A stretch of 64,000 nt of DNA from Streptomyces sp. NBC_01716 (lineage in GTDB: Bacteria; Actinomycetota; Actinomycetes; Streptomycetales; Streptomycetaceae). The stretch is from the NCBI RefSeq assembly GCF_036248275.1, contig NZ_CP109181.1, positions 4,588,001-4,652,000 of the forward strand, in the 5' to 3' direction. The translations under genes and the position numbers were made by a program. Below the pieces are notes generated by a model, which was not told the DNA's origin, ran no database searches, and was given only the letters and a program-made list of their open reading frames with translations. Below, piece by piece: positions 15,555 through 24,810 of the stretch. Within the stretch, counting starts at the first letter, position 1; every line of letters begins with the position of its first letter.

Positions 15555-16004
15555 ATGTTCGGTTCGAAGAAGAAGCGCAGGGCGTCTCTCAACGATCTGA
15601 TGGCGCAGCTCAGGCCCGACCTGAGTCGGGAATCGCTCGGCGTCGGGCCCGACTTCCCGGGCGTCGCCCCGAACCCGCTCCTGAGCAGTGATGCACGGAA
15701 GCGCAATGCGGAACTGCGTACGGGGGCGCTTGCGCTCGGCGTTCTCGTCGACTGGCGGGAGGTCAACGGCAATCCACGCGTGGTCCTGATGCTCGACGTG
15801 GAGACCGCCGGCGGCATGTCGTTCCGCGGTATCGCAGACGAAGACCTCACGATCACCGAACTCACCCGACTCGCCCCAGGACAGACGTTGCCCGTGCGCT
15901 ACCGGCCGGCCGTCATGGACCACTACGTTGCCCTTGCCCGGGACGCGGACCCCGCCCATGTGCAGCAGCTCTCTGACGAGATCGCGAACCGCAAGCGGAC
16001 CTGA
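15555..16004 (+). CDS. Hypothetical protein
   Basis: A protein of 149 residues from ATG 15555, with GGAGGGG about 8 bases upstream. The first 15 residues are basic (MFGSKKKRRASLNDLMAQLR). Then come AELRTGALALGVLVDWREVNGNPRVVLMLDV, a beta-rich middle, and LPVRYRPAVMDHYVALARDADPAHVQQLSDEI. The LP.RY.P....VALA pattern recalls small actinobacterial proteins of unknown role with an OB-like or DUF3592-like segment, but I cannot assign it. No signal peptide. The 214 bp upstream of it, after the kinase-like gene, shows no gene. Confidence 0.65.
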   Translation: MFGSKKKRRASLNDLMAQLRPDLSRESLGVGPDFPGVAPNPLLSSDARKRNAELRTGALALGVLVDWREVNGNPRVVLMLDVETAGGMSFRGIADEDLTITELTRLAPGQTLPVRYRPAVMDHYVALARDADPAHVQQLSDEIANRKRT

Positions 16005-16866
16005 CCCGAAGCCATTGGCCGGATCCCTGGCCAGCAGCCTCCCCCGGTCACGGTCTTCCTGCCGTGAACGCGCGCTGCGCAGGGCCACGACGCGGACATC
16101 TCAGAGCCCCGTCAACACCTCCGTCCTCGGCCACCACCCCGGGCGTCCGCCTCGCCACAAGGGGCGGCCCTGCTGACCGCGCTGCCAGTTCGCCGCAGGC
16201 AGACAGGAAAGACCCACGAAGGACTGGGCAACGTCGGCAGAGCATGCCAACGTAGACAACCTCCCCGAAGATGCCAGGTCGGAGAGGTGGTTGCTCGTGA
16301 CCGCGGCTCCGGCTGGTCCTGGACGCTCTGCCACCGTCGAGGCCCTGCGGCTGTCCCGTTCCGCTTCGGAACACGAACTCCGTTTCCCGGAGAGACGAAC
16401 AGTGCCGTACCTCGGGGGAACAGGTCGAAGTCGCCCTGCTCGGCCAAGACCCGCAAGGCGGCCCTGCCACTGGAATTCGCTGCGGCTATACGGCCGAGAG
16501 TCAGAGACGCAATCGAAGGCAGAGCCTGTTCACCCAGTGAACGGCGGAGAGCCTCGCTGGCCACGAAGTGGAAGGCGCCGTCGTCCACTTGCGCGCGCCT
16601 GATCCAGTCACTCGGAGACCGGTGGCAGTGATCTCCGCAATGCCCGTTCAGAATCTGAACGGCCGCCGCGTACAGACACTGAACACCTCTCCTGTTCAGG
16701 TTCTGAACAGGCAGGTCTGCCCTTGGGGCCAGGCGCATGGTGCTGAAGCATGCCTCGTACTTGAGATCCGGCTCGGCCGGCAGCCGGAGGGGATCCCGAG
16801 GCGGCCGACCGAGTCGGTCACCCCCGCGCCGCCCCGCCGGCGGCATGTAGCCCCGTACCCCTAGCT
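16005..16866. other. 860-bp stretch with a decayed minus-strand gene
   Basis: No intact gene is seen. The minus strand has coding-like fragments in two frames: HFVASEALRRSLGEQALPS with RAALRVLAEQGDFDLFPRGTAL (about 16380-16600), and ETEFVFRSGTGQPQGLDG with PGIFGEVVYVGML (about 16240-16390). They probably belong to one frameshifted gene of unknown function. Its 5' side carries the three-repeat operator array at 16646-16708, which suggests the lost gene was regulated from there. Confidence 0.45.
16646..16708. repeat. Three 15-bp dyad repeats on a 24-bp period (operator array)
   Basis: Copies start at 16646, 16670 and 16694, exactly 24 bp apart. The consensus is GTTCAGNNNCTGAAC. The first and third are perfect dyads (spacers AAT and GTT); the middle copy reads GTACAGACACTGAAC, with one arm mismatch. 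Even spacing of near-identical palindromes is typical of multi-site operators or iterons bound cooperatively by a dimeric regulator. Confidence 0.8.
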
Positions 16867-17521
16867 TTGGAGGCGCCCCTGTACCCCGAGTTCCCGCACG
16901 ATCCGCCGACCCCGTCCGGAGCCCAGGCGTTCTGGGTCGGTCCCCGGTATCTGGCCGGCGACGACGGACAGCTCTACGAGACGGTGGCCGACGCGCTCGC
17001 CAGGCTCGGCTGGACAAACCTGACGATCGTCCGAGGACGGCAGGAGCCGGACGAGGCGCCGGATGACCGGCAGGTCCTGCGAAGCACCGTCCTGCACATC
17101 AGCCCCGACACCCTCCGCTGGGCCCAGTGGGTCCCCCGCCGTAACGCTCGGCGACCCCGAACTGGTCCTCGACACGGTCATCGCGCAGGGCTGGCTCCGG
17201 GACATCGACCAGCCCTACGCGAGAGCGACGGACCCGATGTTCACCACCTACCTCAGCCTCGGAGACGCGCCGCCGCTCATCCAGGACGGTGACCAGTGCG
17301 GTCTGACCCTCGCGCCTGACGAGACGGGCCCGGCCGGGTGGCAGGCATGGGCCGAACCCGCGCTCGGCGCACCGTACTTGTGGGCCGCGTCGTTCTCCGC
17401 CGGCGTGCCGCACGATCTCGTCGCCGCCTTCGCCGCATCCCCCAGCTCCACCGCACCGGTCCTGCGCCACGTGCTGCTCGAAAGCACCAAGGACCGGCTC
17501 CTCCGAGCGCCAGCCGGCTAA
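16867..17521 (+). pseudogene. DUF317 protein, frameshifted and internally deleted
   Basis: A TTG at 16867 opens QAFWVGPRYLAGDDGQLYE, TVADALARLGWTNLTIVRGRQ and STVLHISPDTLRWAQW, the standard start of a Streptomyces DUF317 protein. The frame then changes near 17135 to TLGDPELVLDTVIAQGWLRDID, and the second half ends PAGWQAWAEPALGAPYLWAA and SVPHDLVAAFAAS-like sequence (here AGVPHDLVAAFAAS). About 60 codons between the two halves are missing relative to the usual layout. DUF317 genes commonly sit on integrative elements of Streptomyces, which fits the island context. Not expected to make a working protein. Confidence 0.8.
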
Positions 17522-17650
17522 CAGTCCGCAGGCTCCTGCGATCCGGCGCGTGAAGCCCGGCCCTACCGGTGTTGTCGTTGCGGCGATGCCTGGATGGCTT
17601 TGTTCACGAGAACGGGTTCTGGCTCAGGTTTTGTGGCGAGTGACGTTCTG

Positions 17651-18082
17651 TCATTGCTCGACATCGAACAGCGGGATGGACGGTGGAGGCGGGGCAAGGA
17701 CTGTGCGGAGGCGGGTGAGGTTGGCTCGCCACTGCTTCCAGTCTGCCGGGTCGACCCAGTTCGAGGCTGGCCCTGCCTCGTCGCTGATGACGCGGGCGAG
17801 GGCCTCGTCCGCGAGCGTCCGAAGATCGTTGGGAAAGGCGGGCATGGGTTTCTCAGGGCCGTAGGGTGTGTCGATTGGGTCGCCGCCTGGACATTGGGTC
17901 GCAATCAGTGCGGCGGCGGCCACCGCTTCTTCTCCTTCGGCGAGCCAGCCGATGGCGTCGACGGTGCGCGTGAGGACGCCACGGATCATCGTCTCGCGCT
18001 CCTCGGGCTCGGCGTCGTCGAGCGTGTTGGCGAAGTCCGCGGCCGTGTCGTTGTCGAAGGGGCCAGTGTTCCAGGTGCCCAT
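17651..18082 (-). CDS. DUF4259 family protein
   Basis: A protein of 143 residues from ATG 18082 with AGGAG 6 bases upstream. Longer upstream frames were rejected because the family begins at this MGTWNTGPFDNDTAADF, which is its signature. An acidic segment (ANTLDDAEPEERE) follows, then VDAIGWLAEGEEAVAAAALIA and a C-terminal helix. The function is unknown; related proteins are found next to immunity-like and toxin-antitoxin genes in several bacteria. It stands alone here, followed on the right by a MITE-like element 76 bp upstream of its start. Confidence 0.85.
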   Translation of the reverse strand: MGTWNTGPFDNDTAADFANTLDDAEPEERETMIRGVLTRTVDAIGWLAEGEEAVAAAALIATQCPGGDPIDTPYGPEKPMPAFPNDLRTLADEALARVISDEAGPASNWVDPADWKQWRANLTRLRTVLAPPPPSIPLFDVEQ

Positions 18083-18157
18083 GTTGATCTCCTCGTGTCG
18101 CCGGGATCCTCGCATCAGCCGCTGACATTGCGATCTCTGTGCGAGCAGGACGCGCTT

Positions 18158-18304
18158 TAAAGCGTGTTGCAGAACGACAGAACGATCTCCCGCGGACGCT
18201 TCGCGACGCATGCCAAGACGGTGGAAACGGGGGTGCAATCGGGCAGTCGATCTTGCCGCGGGTGGCTGGATCTGAGCGTGATCGCGGTTCTGCAACACGC
18301 TTTA
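18158..18304. mobile_element. 147-bp MITE-like element with 18-bp perfect terminal inverted repeats
   Basis: The left end reads TAAAGCGTGTTGCAGAAC (18158-18175) and the right end (18287-18304) is its exact reverse complement. If the outer TA on each side is the duplicated target, this matches TA-targeting IS630/Tc1-type elements. The 111 bp between the ends have no open frame of use. A non-autonomous element mobilised by a transposase elsewhere is the likely interpretation. Confidence 0.7.
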
Positions 18305-18536
18305 GAGGTCCTGACAGCAGACCATCAGTTGCCCTCAACGTGCTGTGGTGGACCACGGACCGCACGGTCGCGATGATGCAGCGCGGCTTCGGCCTCTTCA
18401 AGGAGCGGGCCACCTGCCACCGCTGACCCGAAGCGCCTTCCACTGCGAACCGGACGGAGCCTTCGGGTCGACCCTGTTCACCGGGGTGGCGGTCCGATCA
18501 CAGCAACTGCAACCAAAACTGCAACCACGTACGTCG

Positions 18537-18647
18537 AAGGCCCGCCATCGCTAGCGCTGGCGGGCCTTCGACTATTGCCCGGTGAGAGCAATGGCGGAGG
18601 ATACGAGATTCGAACTCGTGAGGGGTTGCCCCCAACACGCTTTCCAA
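18537..18647. repeat. Right copy of 111-bp tRNA-Ser repeat (attachment site)
   Basis: Gap-free match to 1432-1542. It comprises the tRNA terminator hairpin, the 3' flank and the tRNA-Ser(GGA) sequence back to the anticodon loop, where identity stops (18647). The two copies enclose about 17 kb of accessory genes. Here the tRNA gene is complete, so this is the junction at which the host tRNA was restored. Confidence 0.85.
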
Positions 18648-18679
18648 GCGTGCGCCCTAGGCCACTAGGCGAATCCTCC
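18592..18679 (-). tRNA. tRNA-Ser (anticodon GGA)
   Basis: On the minus strand: acceptor GGAGGAT, D-arm, anticodon stem CACGC/GCGTG around TTGGAAA, the long serine-type variable arm (TTGGGGGCAACCCC), T-arm with GTTCGAATC, and acceptor ATCCTCC with discriminator G followed by CCA. Without CCA it spans 18595-18679. Its 3' half is the target of the duplicated segment found at 1432-1542. Confidence 0.95.
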
Positions 18680-18751
18680 GCGACGAACCATACAAGACGT
18701 TGAGCGGTGCTAGCGAACTCGTTCCCGGGGGTGGGCATCGGGTACTGTGGG

Positions 18752-18841
18752 CGCAGCCCCTCACGTGGCGCTATCTGACTGAACTCCCCCAGGGCCGGAA
18801 GGCAGCAAGGGTAGGTTGGCTCTGGCGGGTGCGTGGGGGGC
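18752..18841 (+). ncRNA. ffs: Signal recognition particle RNA (small bacterial type)
   Basis: The hairpin-forming sequence has GCCCCTCACG at the 5' side pairing with GCGTGGGGGGC at the 3' side. It encloses the conserved SRP apex and asymmetric loop: CCAGGGCCGGAAGGCAGCAA then GGGTAGG. The GGAA tetraloop with GCAGC bulge is diagnostic. A -10-like TACTGT lies at 18743-18748, so the exact 5' end may be a few bases downstream. It scaffolds Ffh for co-translational membrane targeting. Its place between tRNA-Ser and dnaX is the usual one in Streptomyces. Confidence 0.88.
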
Positions 18842-18893
18842 GTTCGCGTTGGGCGGGGGTGGGATGTCGTAGCGGGCCGATATCGTCGTAGGT

Positions 18894-21125
18894 GTGTCGT
18901 CCCTAGCGCTGTACCGCCGTTACCGCCCCGAGTCGTTCGCCGAGGTCATCGGGCAGGAGCATGTCACTGACCCGCTGCAGCAGGCCCTGCGCAACAACCG
19001 GGTCAATCACGCGTACCTGTTCAGCGGGCCGCGGGGCTGTGGGAAGACGACCAGCGCGCGCATCCTCGCGCGCTGTCTGAACTGCGAGAAGGGGCCCACA
19101 CCGACCCCCTGCGGCGTCTGCCAGTCCTGTCAGGACCTGGCGAGGACCGGGCCCGGGTCGATCGATGTCATCGAGATCGACGCCGCTTCGCACGGTGGTG
19201 TGGACGACGCGCGTGATCTTCGGGAGAAGGCGTTCTTCGGGCCGGCCGGCAGCCGGTACAAGATCTACATCATCGACGAGGCGCACATGGTCACCCCGGC
19301 GGGCTTCAACGCCCTGCTGAAGGTCGTCGAGGAGCCGCCGGAGCATCTCAAGTTCATCTTCGCGACCACCGAGCCGGAGAAGGTCATCGGCACGATCCGG
19401 TCGCGTACGCACCACTACCCGTTCCGGCTGGTGCCGCCCGGGACGCTGCGGGACTATCTCGGCGAGGTGTGCGCCAAGGAGCGGATCCCGGTCGCCGAGG
19501 GGGTCCTGCCGCTCGTCGTGCGTGCCGGTGCCGGGTCCGTGCGGGACTCGATGTCCGTGATGGACCAGCTCCTCGCGGGTGCCGCAGAGGACGGCGTGAC
19601 GTACGCGATGGCGACGGCCCTGCTCGGATACACGGACAGTTCGCTGCTCGATTCGGCGATCGACGCCTTCGCGGCGGGCGACGGGGCGGCGGCCTTCGAG
19701 GTCGTGGACCGGGTGATCGAGGGCGGCAACGACCCGAGGCGGTTCGTCGCCGACCTGCTGGAGCGGCTGCGGGACCTGGTCATCCTGGCCGCCGTTCCGG
19801 ACGCCGGTACGAAGGGGCTCATCGACGCTCCCGACGACGTGGTCCAGCGGATGAAGGACCAGGCGTCGGTCTTCGGGGCCGCCGAGCTGAGCCGGGCCGC
19901 CGATCTCGTCAATACCGGGCTGACCGAGATGCGGGGCGCCACCTCGCCCAGGCTCCAGCTCGAACTGATCTGCGCGCGTGTGCTGTTGCCCGCCGCCTTC
20001 GACGACGAGCGGTCCGTGCAGACGCGGCTCGACCGGCTGGAGCGGGGGGTGTCCGCGGCGGCGTTCTCGACCGGGGGGCCCGCGCCTGCCATGGGGTACA
20101 TCCCCGGGCCCGAGGCTCACGGGGCGCCGCGCGCGGCCGTACAGGGCGGTGGGGGTACGCCAAGCGCGGCGCCCGCGCCCGCGCCTGCACCTGCGCCCCC
20201 GGCCCCACCCGCGCCCGCCGCCGACCCCGCGCCCCCGAGCGGCAACCGTCCCGGCGCCTGGCCCGGCGCGGCGGCTCCCGCCCCGGAGGCCCCACGCAAG
20301 CCCGGGGGCTGGCCCACGGCATCCGCCCCCGGTCGCGGGCCGGGTCCCGCCGAACAGGCCCCTGCCCCGCCGGAGCCCGCCGGTCCGGCCGCCCAGGGTG
20401 GCGGTCCCGTCATGGCCCAGGGCGCCGGGCAGGTGCGGAACATGTGGCCGGACATCCTGGAGGCCGTGAAGAACCGCCGTCGCTTCACCTGGATCCTGCT
20501 CAGTCAGAACGCGCAGGTCGCGGGCTTCGACGGCACCACCCTCCAGATCGGCTTCCTCAACGCGGGCGCCCGCGACAACTTCGCCGGCAGCGGCAGCGAG
20601 GAAGTGCTCAAGCAGGCGCTCTCCGAGCAGTTCCACGTGCAGTGGAAGATCGAGGCGATCATCGATCCCTCGGGCGGCACCCCGCAGCCGCCCGCGTCCG
20701 GCGGCGGTGGCGGCGGCAACGGCGGCAACAGCCCCGGCGGAGGCGGAAGTTACGGCGGTGGAGGCGGCTACGGGGGCGGCGGAGGAGGTGGCGGTGCCCC
20801 CGGCGGCTACGGCGGCGGGGACGGAGGCGGCGGCTCCAGACCGCCCGCCCCCTCCCAGCGGCCCGAGCCGCCCGCCCAGTCCTCCCCGAACCCCGCCCCC
20901 TCCCAGCGACCTGAGCCGCCCGCCCCCGCCGCCCCCGGCCGTACGCCACCGGAGCAGCGCCGCCCGTCGGACACTCCCGCCGCGCCGCCCCCTCACCACG
21001 TCGCCCCCGAGGACGACACTCCTGAAGAGGACGACGCCGACCTCGTCGACTCCGCGCTCTCCGGGCACGACCTGATCGTCCGCGAGCTCGGTGCCACCGT
21101 CGTCGAGGAGTACCCGAACGACTAG
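18894..21125 (+). CDS. dnaX: DNA polymerase III subunits gamma and tau
   Basis: A protein of 743 residues from GTG 18894. The N-terminal AAA+ clamp-loader ATPase has Walker A GPRGCGKT (45-52), zinc cysteines 64, 73, 76 and 79, and the Walker B variant DEAH (128-131) followed by the sensor region FIFATTEPEKVIGTIRSR. Domain III runs to about residue 370. A long Pro/Ala-rich linker follows, then a C-terminal module (MWPDILEAVKNRRRFTWILLSQNAQV) that fits the tau polymerase-binding region, and a Gly- and Pro-rich tail ending in an acidic segment. It loads the sliding clamp and couples polymerases at the fork. No obvious slippery site for a separate gamma product was seen. Confidence 0.96.
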   Translation: MSSLALYRRYRPESFAEVIGQEHVTDPLQQALRNNRVNHAYLFSGPRGCGKTTSARILARCLNCEKGPTPTPCGVCQSCQDLARTGPGSIDVIEIDAASHGGVDDARDLREKAFFGPAGSRYKIYIIDEAHMVTPAGFNALLKVVEEPPEHLKFIFATTEPEKVIGTIRSRTHHYPFRLVPPGTLRDYLGEVCAKERIPVAEGVLPLVVRAGAGSVRDSMSVMDQLLAGAAEDGVTYAMATALLGYTDSSLLDSAIDAFAAGDGAAAFEVVDRVIEGGNDPRRFVADLLERLRDLVILAAVPDAGTKGLIDAPDDVVQRMKDQASVFGAAELSRAADLVNTGLTEMRGATSPRLQLELICARVLLPAAFDDERSVQTRLDRLERGVSAAAFSTGGPAPAMGYIPGPEAHGAPRAAVQGGGGTPSAAPAPAPAPAPPAPPAPAADPAPPSGNRPGAWPGAAAPAPEAPRKPGGWPTASAPGRGPGPAEQAPAPPEPAGPAAQGGGPVMAQGAGQVRNMWPDILEAVKNRRRFTWILLSQNAQVAGFDGTTLQIGFLNAGARDNFAGSGSEEVLKQALSEQFHVQWKIEAIIDPSGGTPQPPASGGGGGGNGGNSPGGGGSYGGGGGYGGGGGGGGAPGGYGGGDGGGGSRPPAPSQRPEPPAQSSPNPAPSQRPEPPAPAAPGRTPPEQRRPSDTPAAPPPHHVAPEDDTPEEDDADLVDSALSGHDLIVRELGATVVEEYPND

Positions 21126-21156
21126 GACCCGTCGGGAAGGACAGCCGGGGCAGCGC

Positions 21157-21162
21157 TAGGCT
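21157..21162 (+). promoter_or_regulatory. Candidate -10 box for leaderless purD
   Basis: TAGGCT ends exactly 7 bases before the GTG start of purD. No ribosome site lies in between, and dnaX ends 45 bases upstream of purD. This spacing places the transcription start at or next to the GTG, as in leaderless actinobacterial mRNAs. Inference from sequence only. Confidence 0.5.
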
Positions 21163-21169
21163 GCCCCCC

Positions 21170-22426
<1,257 letters not shown>

Positions 22427-22460
22427 ACCGGCCCTTCAGCAAGGGCCCGAAACCGGCCCC

Positions 22461-22493
22461 GGCCCCGTCCGAACCGATCGGACGGGGCCTTTT
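22461..22493 (+). terminator. Rho-independent terminator after purD
   Basis: An 11-bp perfect stem (GGCCCCGTCCG / CGGACGGGGCC, loop AACCGAT) is followed by TTTT, 34 bp after the purD stop. The rest of the 335-bp gap to 22762 holds no gene; it includes a short direct repeat, GGCCCACCGGTGGCCCACCG, and presumably the promoter of the next gene. Confidence 0.85.
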
Positions 22494-22761
22494 CATGCCC
22501 CGTTCACCGCATCTCCGCCACGTCCCGGACGTCACACCAAAGAACATTGGCCACGTCAGCACCTTTGACCAAAGCCATTCCATCGAGTGACGGTTAACCC
22601 ATCCGAATGACCCCCGCCGGGGCCCCAACTATGGTGCGGCGCAAGCGTTCGGGTACTTGGCCCACCGGTGGCCCACCGGCATTGCGATGTCAGTGGCGGG
22701 TGCCACAGTGGGGGAGTGAGCAAATCCGCCGTTGTGCAGGCAGAGGGGGTGAGATCCGGAC

Positions 22762-24528
22762 GTGTCCGGTTCAGGTGTCGTTGAGGAGATCGGCGCGCAG
22801 GGCGCCAGGGTCCGGGCTCTCGCCGTGCTGCGTGTGCGCGGCAGAGCGGCGGGCATCGCTCTGCTGCCCACCGCGGCGGCGGTCGTCCTGTTCGCGGCCG
22901 GTGCCACCGGCCGTCTCACCGGTGGGAGTTGGGATGCCGCGCGCTGGATCGTGAGCAGTGTCGCCGTCGTCGTGCTGCTGTGCGCGGCGGCCGTCGCGGC
23001 GGTGATCGCCAGGGCCAGACCCGCCCTCAGCCCCACCGTGGAGATCGCCGAGAGTTCGGCCCCGGACCTGTACCGCCTGGTGCGGGAGCTGGCCGAGCGG
23101 CTCGACGTGCCCGCGCCCTCGTCCATAGCGCTGACACCGGACTGCGACAGCTGGCTGGAGGACCGTACGCACCCCGCGCACGCCCTCGCGGACGCGTCGG
23201 CCGGCCCGACCGACCCGCCCGCCGCAGACACCCCGGGCACCCCGGCAGGCACCCACGGCACCCCCGCCGCCGGTCGCCGCGCCGCGCCCGCCGCACCAGC
23301 CGCACCGGTCCTCGTGATCGGCTCCCCCTTCCTCTGGTGGATGCGCGTCGCCGAGCTGCGCGCCGTGCTGGCCCCGGTCGTGGCCGGTACGGGCCCCGCG
23401 TCGCAACCGGACATAGCCGCCGCCCGCCGCTTCGTACGGGGCCTGGACGCCGCGGTGGCCCTCGCGGCCCGCGAGGACCTGGGGCTGATACGCCGGGCCG
23501 CTCTCGCCGTCGTCGGCGGCGTCGCCCGCCTGATGCTGCGCGCGTGCGCCGAGCACGCCGCCCTCATGGAGCGAGGTGTCGCGTCCGCCGCGTCCGAGCG
23601 TGCGCAGAGTGTGGACTACGGCCTGCGGATCGTCGCCCAGGAGCAGGTCGGCCTCGCCTATGCGGGCTGGGACCGGCTGCTGACCCGTGTCGCCCTGCCC
23701 GCCTGGCGGATGGGCCGCTGGCCGTCCCGGCTCGATGTCGGAGTCGTATCGGCGCTGACCGAGCTCTCGCGGCGCGACCGGCTGGCCGAGGGCTTCGCCT
23801 CCCGGCTCGGCGAGCGCCCCGCCTGCGATCTGCTCGAAGAGCCCGGCGTGGTCGACGAGGCCGCGTCCCTACTGGCGGCGCGCCTCTTCCACGGCGGCCC
23901 GGCCGCCTCCGGCCCGGACTGGTCCCCGGTCGACTGGCAGCAGTATCCGGAAGAGGTCGTGGACCGTAAGTGGCGTACGGAAGCGGCGAGGCTGCACCGC
24001 GTTCTGGACGGAATGGGCGTACGCAGTCCCGCGCGGCCGGGCGATCCCACGGCCGACGCCGCCGTGCCCGGACCCACGCTGGACCGGGTCATGGACCATC
24101 TCGCCGGGCGGGGCGAGGAGGCGGGCGACATTCTGGCCGCCGCGATCAGCGCCGAGGTGGTGCGCGAGGAGGCCGAGGCCGTGCCGCAGGCGCCGAGCGC
24201 GCCACAGGCCGCCGAAACCACGGGCGACGCTCTGGCGCTCCGCGGGTCGGACCCGCTGCCGCTGTTCCCGCTCATGCCGCCGCGTACGGGCCGTGAGCTG
24301 CTCGCCGACCACATCACCGCGATGGTCTGCTGCGCCGCCGTCGACACGGCGGGCGCGGCCCCGGGGCTCGACTGGCTCGACGGCCCGGCTCTCCTGATGG
24401 ACGGCAGGCGCCGCACGGACCTGGCCGGAGGAGTGCTGAGCCTGGTGGAGGACGGCGACGGGGAGCCGCTGCGACAGTGGCTGGCCGCGACGGGCGTACG
24501 GGCGGAGAAGCCGGTCCGTCTGGTGTGA
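22762..24528 (+). CDS. Membrane protein with a degenerate M48-peptidase-like domain
   Basis: A protein of 588 residues from the GTG at 22762. Two N-terminal membrane helices (about 35-55 and 64-88). The next region resembles M48 (HtpX/Ste24) peptidases: APDLYRLVRELAERLDVPAPSSIALTPD, LVIGSPFLWWMRVAELRAVLAPVVAG. In true M48 enzymes the last segment reads LRAVLAHELAH, but here the HExxH zinc site is absent, so it cannot be a standard peptidase. A Pro/Ala-rich insert lies at about 135-180. The C-terminal half is long and unrecognised. Conserved between purD and purC in Streptomyces as far as I recall; function unknown. Confidence 0.75.
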   Translation: MSGSGVVEEIGAQGARVRALAVLRVRGRAAGIALLPTAAAVVLFAAGATGRLTGGSWDAARWIVSSVAVVVLLCAAAVAAVIARARPALSPTVEIAESSAPDLYRLVRELAERLDVPAPSSIALTPDCDSWLEDRTHPAHALADASAGPTDPPAADTPGTPAGTHGTPAAGRRAAPAAPAAPVLVIGSPFLWWMRVAELRAVLAPVVAGTGPASQPDIAAARRFVRGLDAAVALAAREDLGLIRRAALAVVGGVARLMLRACAEHAALMERGVASAASERAQSVDYGLRIVAQEQVGLAYAGWDRLLTRVALPAWRMGRWPSRLDVGVVSALTELSRRDRLAEGFASRLGERPACDLLEEPGVVDEAASLLAARLFHGGPAASGPDWSPVDWQQYPEEVVDRKWRTEAARLHRVLDGMGVRSPARPGDPTADAAVPGPTLDRVMDHLAGRGEEAGDILAAAISAEVVREEAEAVPQAPSAPQAAETTGDALALRGSDPLPLFPLMPPRTGRELLADHITAMVCCAAVDTAGAAPGLDWLDGPALLMDGRRRTDLAGGVLSLVEDGDGEPLRQWLAATGVRAEKPVRLV

Positions 24529-24810
24529 GGCCGGTCACCGCCCGACCGGCGAAACAGGCGAAACAGTCCGTGCGCGAGCCGGCGGGAGGCCCCTCGCCCG
24601 CTCCGGCGCACACCCGGCGCACCGCTTCCATCCACTTCCGGTCAGTTCCATTCACAACGAACGGTGACGGAGCGCGTGCGTTATGTGATGTGCTGGGGAC
24701 CGGCGCTGACGCGGACCGCCCAACAGCGGCCCGCCCGGCGGCAGTCGATCAACCAAGGCAGTCGATCAACCATCAACACCTGCACGGGGCATCCAGGGAG
24801 GGGCGCGCCA

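Noticed and set aside
18305..18536. Possible integrase C-terminus next to the right attachment site
   Set aside because: A short frame ends near the site with repeated CAACTGCAACC words, but no tyrosine-recombinase catalytic residues (R-H-x-x-R, Y) are visible.
18903..21068. A 721-residue minus-strand frame opposite dnaX
   Set aside because: An antisense shadow without start signals or a recognisable domain; dnaX motifs on the plus strand are decisive.
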